Counted from the first letter of the stretch, positions 31,898-44,595 are shown. The stretch is DNA of 64,000 nt from Bos javanicus (GCF_032452875.1 NC_083868.1:101428537-101492536), one strand, 5' to 3'. A program made the numbers and translations. Notes: generated by a model not told the origin, from the letters alone.

Positions 31898-33785
31898 CAC
31901 TAAGGATTAGATCTGATAGACAGAGTGCCTGAGGAATTAGGGATGGAGGTTTGTGGCATTGATCAGAGAAAGCAGTGATCAAGATCATGCCCAAGAAAAA
32001 CAAATGCAAAAAAGCAAAATGGTTGTCTGACAAGACTTTACAAATAGCTGTGAAAAGAAGAGAAGCCAAAAGCAAAGGAGAAAAGGATAGATATACCCAT
32101 TTGAAAGTAGACTCCCAAAGAACAGCAAGGAGAAATAAGAAAGACTTCCTCCATGATCATTGCAAAGAAATAGAGGAAAACAATAGAAAGGGAAAGGGAA
32201 CATTTCATGCAAAGATGGGCTCAATAAATGACAGAAATGGTATGGTCCTAACAGAAGCAGAAGATATTACGAAGAGGTGGCAAGAATACACAGAAGAACT
32301 GTGCAAAAAAGATCTTCATGACCCAGATAATCACGACGGTGTGATCATTCACCTAGAGCCAGACGTTCTAGAAGGCAAAGTCAAGTGGGCCTTAGGAACC
32401 ATCACTAGGAACAAAGCTAGTGGAGGTGATGGAATTCTAGTTGAGCTATTTCAAATCCTAAAAGATGATGCTGTGAAAGGGCTGCACTCAATATGCCAGT
32501 AAATTTGGAAAACTCAGCAGTGGCCATAGGACTGGAAAAGGTCAGTTTTCATTCCAATCCCAAAGAAAGGCAATGCCAAAGAATGCTTAAACTACCACAC
32601 AATGTACTCACCTCACACTTTAGCAAAATGACACTCAAAAGTTTCCAAGCCAGGCTTTGACAGTATGTGAACTGTGAACTTCAGATGTTCAAGCTGGATT
32701 TAGAAAAGGCAGAGGAACCAGAGATCAATTTGCCAGCATCTTCTGGATCATCAAAAATCAAGAGAGTTTCAGAAAAACATCTATTTCTGCTTTATTGACT
32801 ATTCCAAAGCCTTTGACTGTGTGGATCACAATAAACTGTGGAAAATTCTGAAAGAGATGGGAACCACTTGATGTGCCTCCTGAGAAATCTCTATGCAACT
32901 CAATAAGCTACAGTTAGAACTGGACATGGAACAACAAACTGGGTTCCAAATTAGAAAAGGAGTACATCAAATCTGTATATTTTCACCCTGCTTATTTAAC
33001 TTCTATGCAAAGGACATCATGAGAAATGACAGACTGGATGAAGCACAAGCTGGAATCAAGATTGCCAGGAGAAATATAAATAACCTCGGATATGCAGATG
33101 ACACCACGCTTATGGCAGAAAGCACAGAAGAACTAAAGAGCCTCTTGATGAAAGTGAAAGAGAAGACTGAAAAAATTGGCTTAAAACCCAACATTAAGAA
33201 AACTAAGCTCATGGCATCTGGTCCCATCACTTCATGGCAAATAAATGGGGAAACAATGGAAACAGTGACAGACTTTATTTTTGGGGTCTCCAAAATCACT
33301 GCAGATGGTGATTGCAATATGAAATTAAGATACGTTTGCTCCTTGTAAGAAAAGTTATACCCAAACTAGATAGCATATTAAAAAGCAGAGACATTACTTT
33401 GCCAATAAAAGTCCATCTAGTCAAAGTTGTGTTTTTTCCAGTGGTCATGTATGGATGTGAGAGTTGGACTATAAAGAAAGCTGAGCATCAAAGAATTCAT
33501 GTTTTTAAACTGTGGTGTTGGAGAAGCCTCTTGAGAGTTCCTTGGACAGCAAAGAAATCCAAACAATCCATCCTAAAGGAAACTGGTCCTGAATATTCAT
33601 TGGAAGTTCTGATGCTGAAGCTGAAGCTCAAATCCTTTGGCCACCTGTTATAAAGAACAGACTAATTGGAAAAGATTCTGATGTGGGAAAGATTGAAGGT
33701 GGGAGCAGAAGTGGATGACAGAGGATGAGATGGTTGGATGGCATCACTGATTCAATGGACATGAGTTTGAGTAAGCTCCAGGATT
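31898..33785 (+). mobile_element. BovB LINE, 5'-truncated (copy 3)
   Basis: The longest uninterrupted BovB in the window. It runs from the end of the endonuclease/linker through RT to near the 3' end, and lacks about the last 100 bp. Confidence 0.93.
31975..33653 (+). pseudogene. BovB linker and reverse transcriptase pseudogene
   Basis: This is BovB ORF2 in pieces. Bases 31975-32502 form a 175-codon frame with the linker (KCKKAKWLSDKTLQIAVK), the GTFHAKMGSINDRNGM line and NKASGGDGI. A stop at 32500-32502 and frame changes follow through the RT start at about 32690. RT resumes at 32893-33348 with YADD at 33091-33102, and then 33312-33653 with the VMYGCESW and KSKQSILKE segments. Differences from the other copies are many, so this is one of the older BovB insertions here. 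It cannot make a complete enzyme. Confidence 0.9.
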
Positions 33786-33909
33786 ATTAGTACTTGGAGA
33801 TAGGGAAGAGTAGAGATAAAAATCAGCCACAGGTGAGAACAGGAAAGCCTCCTTGCAGATATAACATGGGGCTAATGAAACCCCAGGGTTTTCTGGTGTC
33901 TGTCTATAC

Positions 33910-34107
33910 TTGCCAATGGCTTCTCATTTCACTCAGGGTAAAAACCAGACCCTGTTAAAGTCCTACACAGTTCTATGTGATAAAACTCCCATGGAACCTG
34001 TCTGTCATCATCTATAACTACCTACATTTTGCTTAGTCCACTTGAGATGCACTTTCCTCTTTGTTATTCCACAGGCACAATACATAGGATCTCATCTCAA
34101 TGTTTTT
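33910..34107 (+). mobile_element. L2 LINE 3' fragment, left part
   Basis: 'gtaaaaaccagaccctgttaaagtcctacacagttctatgtgat' and the following 'tcatctataactacc...cactttcctctttgttattcc' follow the 3' region of L2. A BovB inserted at 34108 separates it from its right part. Confidence 0.7.
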
Positions 34108-35203
34108 CAGTTCAGTTCAATTCAGTCATTCAGTCGTGTCTGACTCTTTGTGACCCCATGAACCGCAGCATGCCAGACCTCCCTGTCCATCACCAACTCC
34201 CAGAGTCTACCCAAACCCATGTCTGTTGAGTCAGTGATGCCATCCAACCATCTCATCCTTTGTCGTCTCCTTCTTCTCCTGCCCTCAATCTTTCCCAGCA
34301 TCAGGATCTTTTCAAATGAGTCAGCTCTTCTCATGAGGTGGCCAAAGGATTGGAGTTTCAGCTTCAGCATCAGTCCTTCCAAAGAATATTCAGGACTGAT
34401 CTCCTTTAGGATGGACTGGTTGGATCTCCTTGCAGTCCAAGGGACTCTCAAGAGTCTTCTCCAACACCACAATTCTAAAGCATCAATTCTTCTGTGCTCG
34501 GCTTTCTTTAGAGTCCAACTCTCACATCCATACATGACCACTGGAAAAACCATAGCTTTGACTAGACAGACCTTTGTTGACAAAGTAATGTCTCTGCTTT
34601 TTAATATGCTGTCTAGGTTGGTCATAACTTTCCTTCCAAGGAGTAAGTGTCTTAATTTCATGGCTGCAGTCACCATCTGCAAAGATTTTGGAGCCCAGAA
34701 AAATAAAGTCTGACACTGTTTCCACTGTTTCCCCATCTATTTCCCATGAAGTGATGGGACTGGATGCCATGATCTTTGTTTTCTGAATGTTGAGCTTTAA
34801 GCCAATTTTTTCACTCTCCTCTTTCACTTTCATCAAGAGTCTCTTTAGTTCTTCACTTCTGTCAAAAGGGTGGTGTCATCTGCATATCTGAGGTTATTGA
34901 TATTTCTTCCGGCAATCTTGATCCCAGCTTGTGCTTCATCCAGCCCAGTGTTTCTCATGATGTACTCTGCATATAAGTTAAATAAGCAGGGTGACAATAT
35001 ACAGCCTTGACATACTCCTTTTCCTATTTGGAACCATTTTGTTGTTCCATGTCCAGTTCTAACTGTTGCTTCCTGACCTGCATACAGGTTTCTCAAGAGG
35101 CAGATCAGGTGGTCTGGTATTCCCATCTCTTTCAGAATTTTCCACAGTTTATTGTGATCCACACAGTCAAAGGCTTTGGCATAGTCAATAAAGCAGAATC
35201 AGA
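34108..35203 (-). mobile_element. BovB LINE 3' end inside an L2 (copy 4)
   Basis: Minus-strand BovB of about 1.1 kb, 3' end at the left (TTCAGTTCAGTTC...), 5' truncation at about 35203. L2 sequence flanks both sides in consistent order. Confidence 0.93.
34122..35162 (-). pseudogene. BovB reverse transcriptase fragment
   Basis: Three overlapping or adjacent minus-strand frames (34845-35162, 34522-34836, 34122-34736) encode RT from KEMGIPDHLICLLRNLYAGQEATV through YADD (34875-34886) to the C-terminus ('RRLLRVPWTARRSNQSILKEI' region). The breaks are a stop near 34840 and a frameshift in the KTKIMASSPI to KRRLLLGRKV region. The polymerase N-terminus and endonuclease are missing through truncation. 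Confidence 0.9.
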
Positions 35204-35205
35204 CT

Positions 35206-35460
35206 GTTTAGCTTATACTTTTACTTCCTTCAAGAGTTTTTAAAATGTTACCTTGTCTCAGTTACGACTATTCAATAATTAACTCTTCTGGACCCCTTGT
35301 TTGCTTTTGGTTTTCTATGGTCCTTTTCACTTACCACTGTATAATATAAATGCTTATTATGTTAGAGTTTGATTCCCCTGACTGGAATATAAGTCTATGA
35401 GAGAGGGTATTTTTTTCTCTTTTAGTCCCTGCTGTAGATGATGAATGAATGAGTAGCCTT
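35206..35460 (+). mobile_element. L2 LINE 3' fragment, right part
   Basis: The line 'cttttcacttaccactgtataatat...ttagagtttgattcccctgactggaatataagtctatgagagagggtatttt' and the final GATGAATGAATGAG are typical of the L2 3' end. It continues the element split at 34107. Confidence 0.75.
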
Positions 35461-36242
35461 ACAGAAGATGACTAAAGCAAAGAACTTTCAAGATTTCCTG
35501 ATGTTGCAAGATATGTATTTCTTTCTGCCACAGTCTACTCTCCTTGTGACACAGGCTCCAGCTAGATGAGCAGCAAGGAATTATCCTTAAGTGCAACCTA
35601 GCTGTTAGGTGTTTTCCCAGAATAACATTCCGAAGGTCTTCCTGCTTAGCTGTCTCTCTGATCCTGTCTCTCTGGTCCCTGGCCTTATACCTCAAGCCTC
35701 TACCTCAGATTCTCGTCCCTTCATGTTGATGAGTGCTTTGGGCTTTGTTGAACTTCTTGCGTTTTCATCCAAGTCTCTGTATTATATTCTTGCTCACTCT
35801 CCATTCAGGATCACGTCTGTCATACTGCCCAAAGGAGAGGAAATAGCTGCCTGCTTCACTTTTACATCATTAAAATATGCAGCACTCAGGATAGTAATTT
35901 GCCACCTACAATTTGTATCTATAGCTATGGCTGTAATTTTAAAAATTCCAGATATAACATGCAAAGTGTAAGAAAGAGAGGTTTTTTGTTTGCTTGTTTG
36001 TTTTCTTTCATTTCAATCATATTATTTCCTCTGTTCTTCAGTCCATTTTCCTCTAGTCTTTATTGAGTTATTTTATTTTCTGCTTTCTTTGGGATATCTC
36101 TTTTTAGACTACATCTTAGGGTCCTATTTCTCCTGCCTGGCCTCTGCATGTTAAATTTCAGAAGAGAGTGTGAAGTGCAGGCATCTAAAGCACATCATCT
36201 TCCAACAAGGGCCACGGTGAATACTGAGGGGAGGCACAGAGC

Positions 36243-36292
<50 letters not shown>

Positions 36293-36480
36293 ATTTCATC
36301 ATATTGAGGTTTTAAATCTGAGAATAAGAAAGATTTATTTTTAAGCCTTAGCATCATCATTTTGCTAGTGGTGACTTAAGAGAAAGTTTTGTTTCTGCAG
36401 TTTTCATCTGGGACTGATAAAACCTGTCTATACTGAATAAGGCTGACAGACTCTAAGGTTCCTCTGCTGCTGTGTGGTGA
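35461..36480. other. Intergenic DNA with an A-TA microsatellite
   Basis: No gene is seen. An A-run passing into (TA)n lies at 36243-36290. The 120-codon frame at 35609-35971 has no recognisable domain. Confidence 0.45.
36243..36290. repeat. A-run passing into (TA)n microsatellite
   Basis: About 15 A followed by about 17 TA units. No SINE abuts it. Confidence 0.95.
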
Positions 36481-36905
36481 TCCCAGCAAACGGAGGTTAA
36501 CGCCTTTGTATAGGACTCTCCCACGTGTGTGTGAATAGGACCAGTGACTGGCTTCTAATCAATAGAATTTGGAAAAGGTGATGAATGTCATTCCTGTTGC
36601 TCTGTTACATTGAATAAATCTCCATCTTGCTGGCAGACTTGCTCTAGAGATGCTGCAGGCTTTGTCACAATGAAGTACAGTGACATGTTGGGAAAGCTAA
36701 CCCTTACTAGGAGGTGCAACAGCCTCCAGGAACTTAGGCAGCCTCTAAGAGCTGAGAACGATCCTGGATTTCAAGTCAATCAGAATCTGGGGCCCTTGAT
36801 CCTCCAGCTACAAAGAAATAAATTCTGCCAAAAATCCAAGTGGACTTGAAAGCAGATTGTTACTCAATCAAGCTACCAGATAAGAGCCCCAACTCACCTT
36901 TACTG
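36481..36905 (+). repeat. Possible old LTR-type mammalian repeat
   Basis: The succession 'gaccagtgactggcttctaatcaatagaatttgg', 'catgttgggaaagct', 'gatcctccagctac', 'gattgttactcaatcaagctaccagataagagc' recalls an old MaLR-like repeat. The family name is uncertain. Confidence 0.4.
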
Positions 36906-36912
36906 TAGCTTT

Positions 36913-37217
36913 AAGTTCAGTTCAGTTCAGTTGCTCAGTCGAGTTCAACTCTTTGTGACACCATGGACTGCAGCACACCAGGCTTCCCTGTCCATCACTG
37001 ACTCCCAGAGCTTACTCAAATTCTTGTCCAGTGATGTCATCCAGCCATCTCATCCTCTGTCATCCCCTTCTCCTCCCACCTTCAATCTTTCCCAGCATCA
37101 GGGTCTTTTCCAGTGAGTCAGTTCTTCACATCAGGTGGACAAAGTATTGGAGTTTCAGCTTCAGCATCAGTCCTTCCAATGAATATTCAGGACTGATTTC
37201 CTTTAGAATGGACTGAA
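36913..37217 (-). mobile_element. BovB LINE short 3' end (copy 5)
   Basis: A 305-bp 5'-truncated minus-strand BovB with the TTCAGTTCAGTTCAGTTG 3' terminus at the left. It ends at 'aatggactg' and meets an L1-type 3' end. Confidence 0.93.
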
Positions 37218-37301
37218 AGACCCCAATATTTTTTATTTTTATTGGAGTATGGTTGATTTACAACATTGTCCTACTTTCTGCTGTACAGCAAAGTGACCAG
37301 T

Positions 37302-37344
<43 letters not shown>

Positions 37345-37356
37345 CCACTCTTTTTT
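37218..37356 (-). mobile_element. L1 3' end with AC microsatellite, reverse orientation
   Basis: 'tattggagtatggttgattta' and 'tttctgctgtacagcaaagtga' match the antisense of an artiodactyl L1 3' end. An (AC)n run at 37303-37341 interrupts the usual ATACATATAC stretch. Confidence 0.7.
37303..37341. repeat. (AC)n microsatellite
   Basis: About 19 uninterrupted AC units inside an L1 3' end. Confidence 0.97.
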
Positions 37357-37582
37357 AGAGCTTCCTAAGTGACTCAAGAGGTAAAGATCTACTTGCCAAT
37401 GCAGGAGCCACAGGAGACTCAGTTTTACCCCCTGGCTGGGGAAGATCCCTTGGAAGAGAAAATAACAACCCACTCCAGCATTTTTGCTGGGATAAAGAAA
37501 CCCATGGGACAGAGGAACCAGGTGTGCTGCAGTCCATGGAGTGGCAAAAGAGTCAGACATGACTAAACGACTGAACAATAAT
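37357..37582 (+). mobile_element. Bov-tA SINE
   Basis: Full but diverged plus-strand element, from the AGCTTCCTAAGTGACTC head to the GACTAAACGACTGAACAA tail. Confidence 0.9.
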
Positions 37583-37863
37583 GAAATGTCAAAATAGCAG
37601 TTTACAATGAATATAAACTTACTACATTCACTCCTACCAAGATGTATTGCTATTTCTATGCTCTGTATATTTAAAAAATTATTGGTAATGAATTTATTTA
37701 TGTAATACAACATTCTCTCAGTTCAGTTTGGTTCAGTTCAGCCACTCAGTCGTGTCTGACTCTTTGTGGCCACATGGACTGCAGCACGCCAGGATTCCCT
37801 GTCCATCACCAACTAACAGAGCTAACTCAGGTCAGTGATGCCATCCAACCATCTCATCCTCTG

Positions 37864-39300
37864 TCATACCCTTCTCCTTTCACCGTCAATCTTTCCCAGC
37901 AACAGTGTCTTTTCCAGTGAGTCAGTTCTTCGCATCAGGTGGACAAAGTATTGGAGTTTAAGCTTCAGCATCAGTCCTTCCAATGAATATTCAGGACTAA
38001 TTTCCTTTAGGATGGACTGGTTGGATCTCCTTGCAGTCCAAGGGACTCTCAAGAGTCTTCTCCAACACCACAGTTCAAAAGCATCAATTCATCTGCACTT
38101 AGCTTTCTTTCCTTCTCCAGTGTTCTTGCCTGGAGAATCCCAGGGATGGCTGAGCCTGGCAGGCTGCCATCTATGGGGTTGCACAGAGTCGGACACGACT
38201 GAAGCGACTTAGCAGCAGCAGCAGCAGCTGACATCCATACATGACTACTGGGAAAGCCATAGATTTGACTAGACAGAACTTTGTTGGCAAAGTAGTGTTT
38301 CTACTTTTTAATATGCTGTCTAGGTTGGTCGTAACTCTCTTCCAAGGAGCATGTGTGTTTTACTTTCATGGCTGCAGTCACCATCTGCAGTGATTTTGGA
38401 GCCCCCAAAAAAGTCTGTCACTGTTTCCATTGTTTCCCCATCTATTTGCCATGAACTGATGGGATCAGATACCATGACCTTAGTTTTCTGAATGTTGACT
38501 TTTAAGCCAATTTTTTCACTCTCCTCTTTCACTTTCACCAAGAAGCTCTTTAGTTCTTCTTTGCTTTCTGCTATAAGGGTGGTGTCACGTGCATAATGAG
38601 GTTATTTGTATTTCTCCCGGTAATCTTCATTCAAGCTTGTGTTTCATCCAGCCCAGCATTTCTCATGATGTACTCTGCATATAAGTTAAATAAGCAAGGA
38701 GACAATATACAGCCTTGATGAACTCCTTTCCCGATTTGGAACCAGTCTGTTGTTCCATGTCCAGTTCTAACTGTAGCTTATTGAGTTGTATAGAGATTTC
38801 TCTGGAGGCAGGTCAAATGGTCTGGTATTCCCACCTCTTTAAGAATTTTCCACAGTTTGTTGTGATCCACACAGTCAAAGGCTTTGGCGTACTCAATAAA
38901 GCAAAAGTAGATGTTTTTCTGAAACTGTCTTGTTTTTTGATGATTCAGCGGATGCTGGCTATTTGATCTCTGCTTCCTCTGCCTTTTCTAAATCCACCTT
39001 GAGCATCTGAAGTTCATGGTTCACGAACTGTTGAAGCCTGGCTTGGAGAATTTTGAGCGTTACTTTACTAGTGTGTGAGAGGAGTATATTGTGTGATAGT
39101 TTGAACATTATTTGGGATTGTCTTTCTTGGGATTGGAATGAAAACTGACCTTTTCCAGTCCTGTGGCTACTGCTGAGTTTTGTAAATTTGCTGGCATATT
39201 GAGTGCAGCACTTTCACAGCATCATCTTTTAGAACCTGAAATAGCTTAACTGGAATTCCATCACCTCCACTAGTTTTGTTCATAGTGATGGTTCCTAAGG
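37864..39300 (-). pseudogene. BovB reverse transcriptase pseudogene with mutated active site
   Basis: Minus-strand RT remains in short frames (38320-38541, 37864-38052 and unframed homology to 39300). At the catalytic YADD position (38583-38594) the codons read Tyr-Ala-Arg-Asp, so one essential Asp is lost. Further stops, small indels and the SINE at 38111-38228 break it. The RT start ('VQAGF' region) lies near 38990. It is clearly inactive. Confidence 0.85.
38111..38228 (+). mobile_element. Bov-A SINE monomer inside BovB
   Basis: A Bov-A unit from CCTTCTCCAGTGTTCTTGCC to the GCGACTTAGCAGCAGCAG tail, in opposite orientation to the BovB around it. Confidence 0.92.
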
Positions 39301-39490
39301 CCTTTTGTTGACTATGATGCCTATTCCATTTCTTCTAAGGGATTCTTGCCAAGAATAGTAGATATAATGGTCATCTGAGTTAAATTCACCCATTCCAGTC
39401 CATTTTAGTTCACTGATTCCTCAAATGTCCATATTCACTCTTGCCATTTCTTTTCTGACCACTTCCAATTTACAACATTCTCTAGTGTAA

Positions 39491-41780
39491 GATATTTTAA
39501 TCAGAACTGTTTCTAATGGGAAGAAATAAAGACAGCATAAGGTTCCTGAATTTGTTGAAGTATAAAAAAATTGTTAATAGCAAATAAATGTTTGCAAATT
39601 GTGTTAAAAGCATAGAAAAATAATGTGCAATTTTATGAATATAATCCTAGGTAGAAATTCAAAATCAAGTTTCCATAATATAAGTCACATAGTCATGTTT
39701 TTAAAATAAGAAGTATTGAGTAATGCCTCTATTGGATGACATGTACTGCTCATATAGAGGTAAATAAGACACATTAATATCTTTTATCAAACATTTTATA
39801 ACTGGAAGAAAAATGTTATATAGCCCAAATGTATTTTATTCATTCCTGATAAAAATTAATGTTGAAATCAGTAGCTACATCCTTCAACTATTAAAGTGAG
39901 AAAATTTTAAAAGAGCTTTTTACATTACATCTTAAAATGTAACATTGAGCAGACATAACTTTTTTTAGTAAAGAAAGGAAATATTGACAAATATAATTGT
40001 CATAGTGAAATCTATACTTATTCTCATCAGAAAATTGAATTCCGTTTCTTTCAATTAGTGAAATTTTCAAGGATTGTCCTAAAGGGTTGAAAGGTTTTCT
40101 TTCATAGTTTCAGTTAGAATTTTGGTTAGAATATTTGTTATAGAAAATAAATATTGATTCACTTAAACTTGAAAAATATGTCACAGGAGATTGACAAGAT
40201 TGAAATAGACATTTTTTTTCTTTTTTCTGCTCTGGGAATGAAGAAGGAACTGCCAGAAAATAATTAGAAGAGCTAGAGATGGTTTTGTTTTGGAGAATAA
40301 GCATCAGTTGAAAATCAGAAAAGGGATGGAAGAAATAAAGCCACATGAATGCAAAAGAGTAGGAGATTTGCATCTCCAAAATCACACAAGCTCAGTTCTT
40401 ATAATAAATCCCCCCCCCCATTTCTTTCTTCATATATGTGCCTATCTTCTAATGGTCCTATTTCTCTGGAAAACCTTGATGTAACAACTCTCTTACCCAT
40501 GAATATTTATCCATTTTGAATAATAATTTTTCCAGGCACAAAATAAAGGAACTGGATCAACTGACTTTAAATTCCTTTGTAGCCAGAATTTCTGTGTGTT
40601 ACAATTTAAGGTCATTTTTTCAGAGATATGAGAGCTTGAATGAGCTGCCTTCTATTTCCACTGTTGATCACTTATGATATAATCTTTAGTAAGTGCTAAG
40701 AGAAAATAGCTGTAATTATATACTAAGTAATAACCATGTAAACACAGTCTGTTTATAAGGAAATAGGTTTTAAGCCCATATTTTACTAGCAAAATTGGGG
40801 AGAGAAAAAAATCCAGAAGTACAGATTTGTCCTCCCAAATGACCACTTTTTTTTCTTCATGAACTGACTGAAACACCTAATACTTTGTTAACATTTTAGT
40901 AAAGCTATTGCTTTGCTTGAAATTATATTTATTTTCAATGGTTAGCCCATCTTTGCAATGTTATTTTGCCTTAAAAGCTAATGATCTATGCAGAATTCAC
41001 ATACGTATATCATCAAAAGCATTTACATAAAGACACAAAATAATTTATTTTCTTGATAATCCATCCATGTTGGCAACTATGTTTTTTAAACAGATGGCAC
41101 TATGATAAATTATCCAATGCATAGAAATTATGGTATGAATCTGGAAACTTTGCACAGATGCTTATAATGAGACATGCATGATCACATACCACTTGCACAT
41201 TCAGAGAATGACAAAGCCTTCTGTTGTAAAGACATTTACATGGTGAGGTTTCCTTTAGTAATGTTTAGGAATGTTGCTTTGCTTAAGGGTGATGTATTCC
41301 CTAGGAAATAAATTTACTTATATTTATTTAAGGTAAAATATTTCTAAGAAAAATTTGGATTGGAAAGATCAAGTTAATACACTTTCATAAAAAGAGTTGA
41401 AAATAATCTGATTAAAGGTATTTGCAAAACTAGGTTTCCAGATCTCAATAAGATTTTAAATTTCAACCACAAATCTCTCCAAGCTGTCAGGAGAAAATCT
41501 TCATCTTATTATTCAAAGATAATATCGTTAAAGTAAAAAAAAAAAAAAAGCTTTTATTTAGATATAGGAACTGTACTGCTATGTTAATTCTCCTTGAAAT
41601 TCAGGCTATAGAGCAGCAGATAAAATGGACCATTCAGGAAAAATATTTTCTTACAAAGGCACAAAGCTAATCAACTTGAGTTGCAAAGGACTTTAAGATG
41701 ATATTAATATGAAACTAGTGATTTGAAGTGTTGAGCAATGATTCCCAAGGAAGGCAGATAAATCACTTGCCTTAAAGGAA
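39491..41780. other. 2.3 kb of AT-rich DNA without young repeats
   Basis: No gene is seen. A poly(C) run lies at 40410-40419 and an A-run at 41537-41551. Confidence 0.45.
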
Positions 41781-41880
41781 AATCCCATGGAGAGAGGAGC
41801 CTGTTGAGCTACAGTCCATGCATGGGGTCACAAAAGAGTGAGACATGACTGAAGTGACTAAACAACAACAAAAAAGAGAA
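41781..41880 (+). mobile_element. Bov-A SINE 3' fragment
   Basis: From AATCCCATGGAGAGAGGAGC to the ACTAAACAACAACAAAAAAG tail. The head is missing; CATG is repeated near 41818-41825. Confidence 0.88.
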
Positions 41881-42346
41881 AGATCAGTTTTTCCCTGTAT
41901 TTTCTTAATTTTTCTCTGTGCACTCTTTACTTTTACTTTTTTTTTTTTTTAAATGTTGAGGTGCTGTAACAGCTATAACAAAACAAGGAAACTATCAAGA
42001 AACACCCAAGTCAACAGTTTTCAAAATATGAATTAGGGATCGCTGAATTTCTATGAAATCTTTTAGGGGCTCAGTAAAGTGAACATTATCTTCGTAACAC
42101 AGATACCTCGTTTGTATTTTTCACACTCATTATCTCACGAGCATACAGTGGAGTTTTCCAGAGGCTACATGACATGTGATATCACAATGGATTGAATGTG
42201 CAAGCAGTTATAAGAATCCAAGTGTTTGCTATTGACAGACATTAACTTTTTTTTTATGTTAATATCCCTCTTCTGACTAAAACTGTTTTGTGATTTCAAA
42301 AATCAAGTTATTTTGCTTAAAAATGTATTTAACTTAACATGTAGTA
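41881..42346. other. Unique intergenic DNA
   Basis: No gene is seen. A T-run lies at 41938-41950. Confidence 0.4.
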
Positions 42347-42357
42347 GATTACTATTT

Positions 42358-42570
42358 GGGGCTTCCCTTGTAGTTCAGTTGGTAAAGAATGTGCCTGCAG
42401 TGCAGGAAACCCAGTTTCCATCCTTGGGTCAGGAAGATCCCCTGGAGAAAGAAATGGCAATCCATTCCAGTATTCTTGCTTGGAAAATCCTATGGACAGA
42501 GAAGTCTGGGGGCTACAGTCCATGGGGTCACAAGAGTCAGACATGACTTAGTGACTAAACCACAACCACA
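42358..42570 (+). mobile_element. Bov-tA SINE
   Basis: Full element. Target-site duplication GATTACTATTT (42347-42357) and GATCACTATTT (42571-42581), one difference. Confidence 0.94.
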
Positions 42571-42732
42571 GATCACTATTTTAAGTAAATTAAAACAAAT
42601 TCTGCTCTAAGTTCTAACACTGTAAATATTAATATATATAGCTCATTAAAAAGCTATTTGAACCTTCAATAATTTTTAAGTGTATAAAGAATTCAAAGTT
42701 TCTAAACTTTAAGATGTTCTGCCATAAATTAG

Positions 42733-42763
42733 GGCTTCCCTGGTGGTTCAGATGGTAACCAAT
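42733..42763 (+). mobile_element. Bov-tA SINE head scrap
   Basis: Only about 30 bases of the head (AGGGCTTCCCTGGTGGTTCA) are present. Confidence 0.7.
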
Positions 42764-44595
42764 AGCTGGGATTATTGCCACTTTCCATATAAATATAAAA
42801 ACCTAAACTGACCAGGATGCCTTAATATGTACATCTCCCTCTTCTGTTAATCTATTCAATTAAAATAAAGATTTTTTTTTTTTCATATTCAAATCACTGT
42901 GCTAAGTGCTAGGGTTGGAATTACCAGTGAACCCCTATGTCTATCATGGAAAGATGCAGTGTTCTAGATTATCGTGTTCTTACAACTGTGAGGGAGCTAT
43001 CTGCTTGGAAAATTGCACCCTATATCTGATATGGAGCTCTGTTTACCAAATACTGCTTTTGCATTTTATGCTAATTATTATGCCTTAGTTATTCTTTATC
43101 TGCAATTACAGCAATGAATTAAGTTACCTGCTTCCTATACCTAATGTGGTGGTGCCCTTTTTTTACACAAGGCTCAGAGTTTACCTGGGCTATGCACATT
43201 GCCTCAAAAGTTTTTCAGTTTACATGATAAGAATGCAAAAAATAATATCCTTACAATGTCCTTACAGTGTTCTGAGAGTCTATTTTAATGTCAAAGCACT
43301 TGATTGGTTAAAGTAAGGCTTTGTTAAGAGAATAAAATATCATGGAAAAGCAAATGTTTAAGGCACTTATAGCAAAACATAAGCTTATGTCATAACAAGA
43401 ATTAGATGATAGAGTCACTTGACCCACGGAAGATGTAGTTCATCTGACAAGGAATGGAATTTAGAAGAAGATACTGAAAACTGCAGGCAGAGGTGAGATT
43501 TATGGAGGCCATGCAAGGAGAAGCAAAGACAGCATCACAAGTCTGCCCGGTCTGGGTCACGCTATCACAGAGCTATGTGGGATCCAGACCAATACATGAG
43601 TCTTATCAGTTCCCAAGTGAGCATGTGCCTCATGTGTGCTGGGCTAAAGAGTCTTGTAGGTTATACATCTCATCATTTCTAGTAAAAGTCTTCATCAACA
43701 ATTTCCTACAGGTTGCTCATGAATAGTCACACAGAAGTGAGTCTCCTCAACGCTACAAGATTTTGCAGATCTCCAATCAAAAGGATTAATGTGGATACTC
43801 CAATTTTTATATCAAGACCTCTTGTAAACCTTTTGAATAACATCAGAGAATTTACAAAATTATAATTGTACACAAGACATAGACCTTAGCTGCTGGGCTA
43901 TAAAGGTATAAATCAGACAGATCTGTTACTCATGAAGATTTATATCCATACCACAGAGTCAATACCAGTATTTGGGGAAAAAAAAAAAAAGAGAGAGAGA
44001 GAGAGAATTCTAGTCATTTGAACCCAAGGTCATGACTGACCCTTTAGGGAAAAAAATATACCAAGAAAGAAAGCTTTTTCAAGAAAATAAAAAGTGAAAG
44101 ATACAGAAAATAACCTTTAAAGCTTCCTTCTTGGATTTTAAACTTTCAAAATATGGAAACTTTTTTCAAGTACAGAATACGAATCTTCACAGCAAAATCC
44201 TAAATGTTATAGCCAAAAGAATATTTGAAGAGGTTAGAATTTGTAGAAAAAGACTTGTCTGTATATCTAGGACAGAAAGAATATATGTAGCTCGTAATGT
44301 GAACACTAAGTCACTTTGAAGATGCTGTGAGCAGGCAGAAAAGAGTCTTGTCATTATTTAGGGGGTGAGAATGCCTGCATCCCTCTTGAATTAGATGCAG
44401 CTGTAATGCCACTGGAGAATGATGCACAACTGCTCAAAGAAAGCCTTGCCTATGCTAGTGGCAAAATTATCAATGGAGGACACGAGCATTCTTGGACCCA
44501 CTGCAGACCTTCTGAATTGAAAACTCTGGGTGCAGAGATTTAACAAGCTCCTCTGGTGATTCTGATGCAGTTATTGTGAGAATCACTATTCCAGG
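42764..44595. other. Unique intergenic DNA
   Basis: No gene is seen. An A-run and (GA)n lie at 43978-44007. A stretch at 42885-42925 resembles an old mammalian repeat. Confidence 0.4.

Larger units (their letters stand above)
37718..39490 (-). mobile_element. BovB LINE with internal deletion and SINE insertion (copy 6)
   Basis: Minus-strand BovB with its 3' terminus at the left. RT runs to about 39300, where sequence from the endonuclease region follows directly (39300-39490). About 1 kb of linker is missing. A Bov-A SINE sits at 38111-38228. Confidence 0.9.

Noticed and set aside
35609..35971. 120-codon open frame as a gene
   Set aside because: No recognisable domain or homologous context; plausible chance frame.
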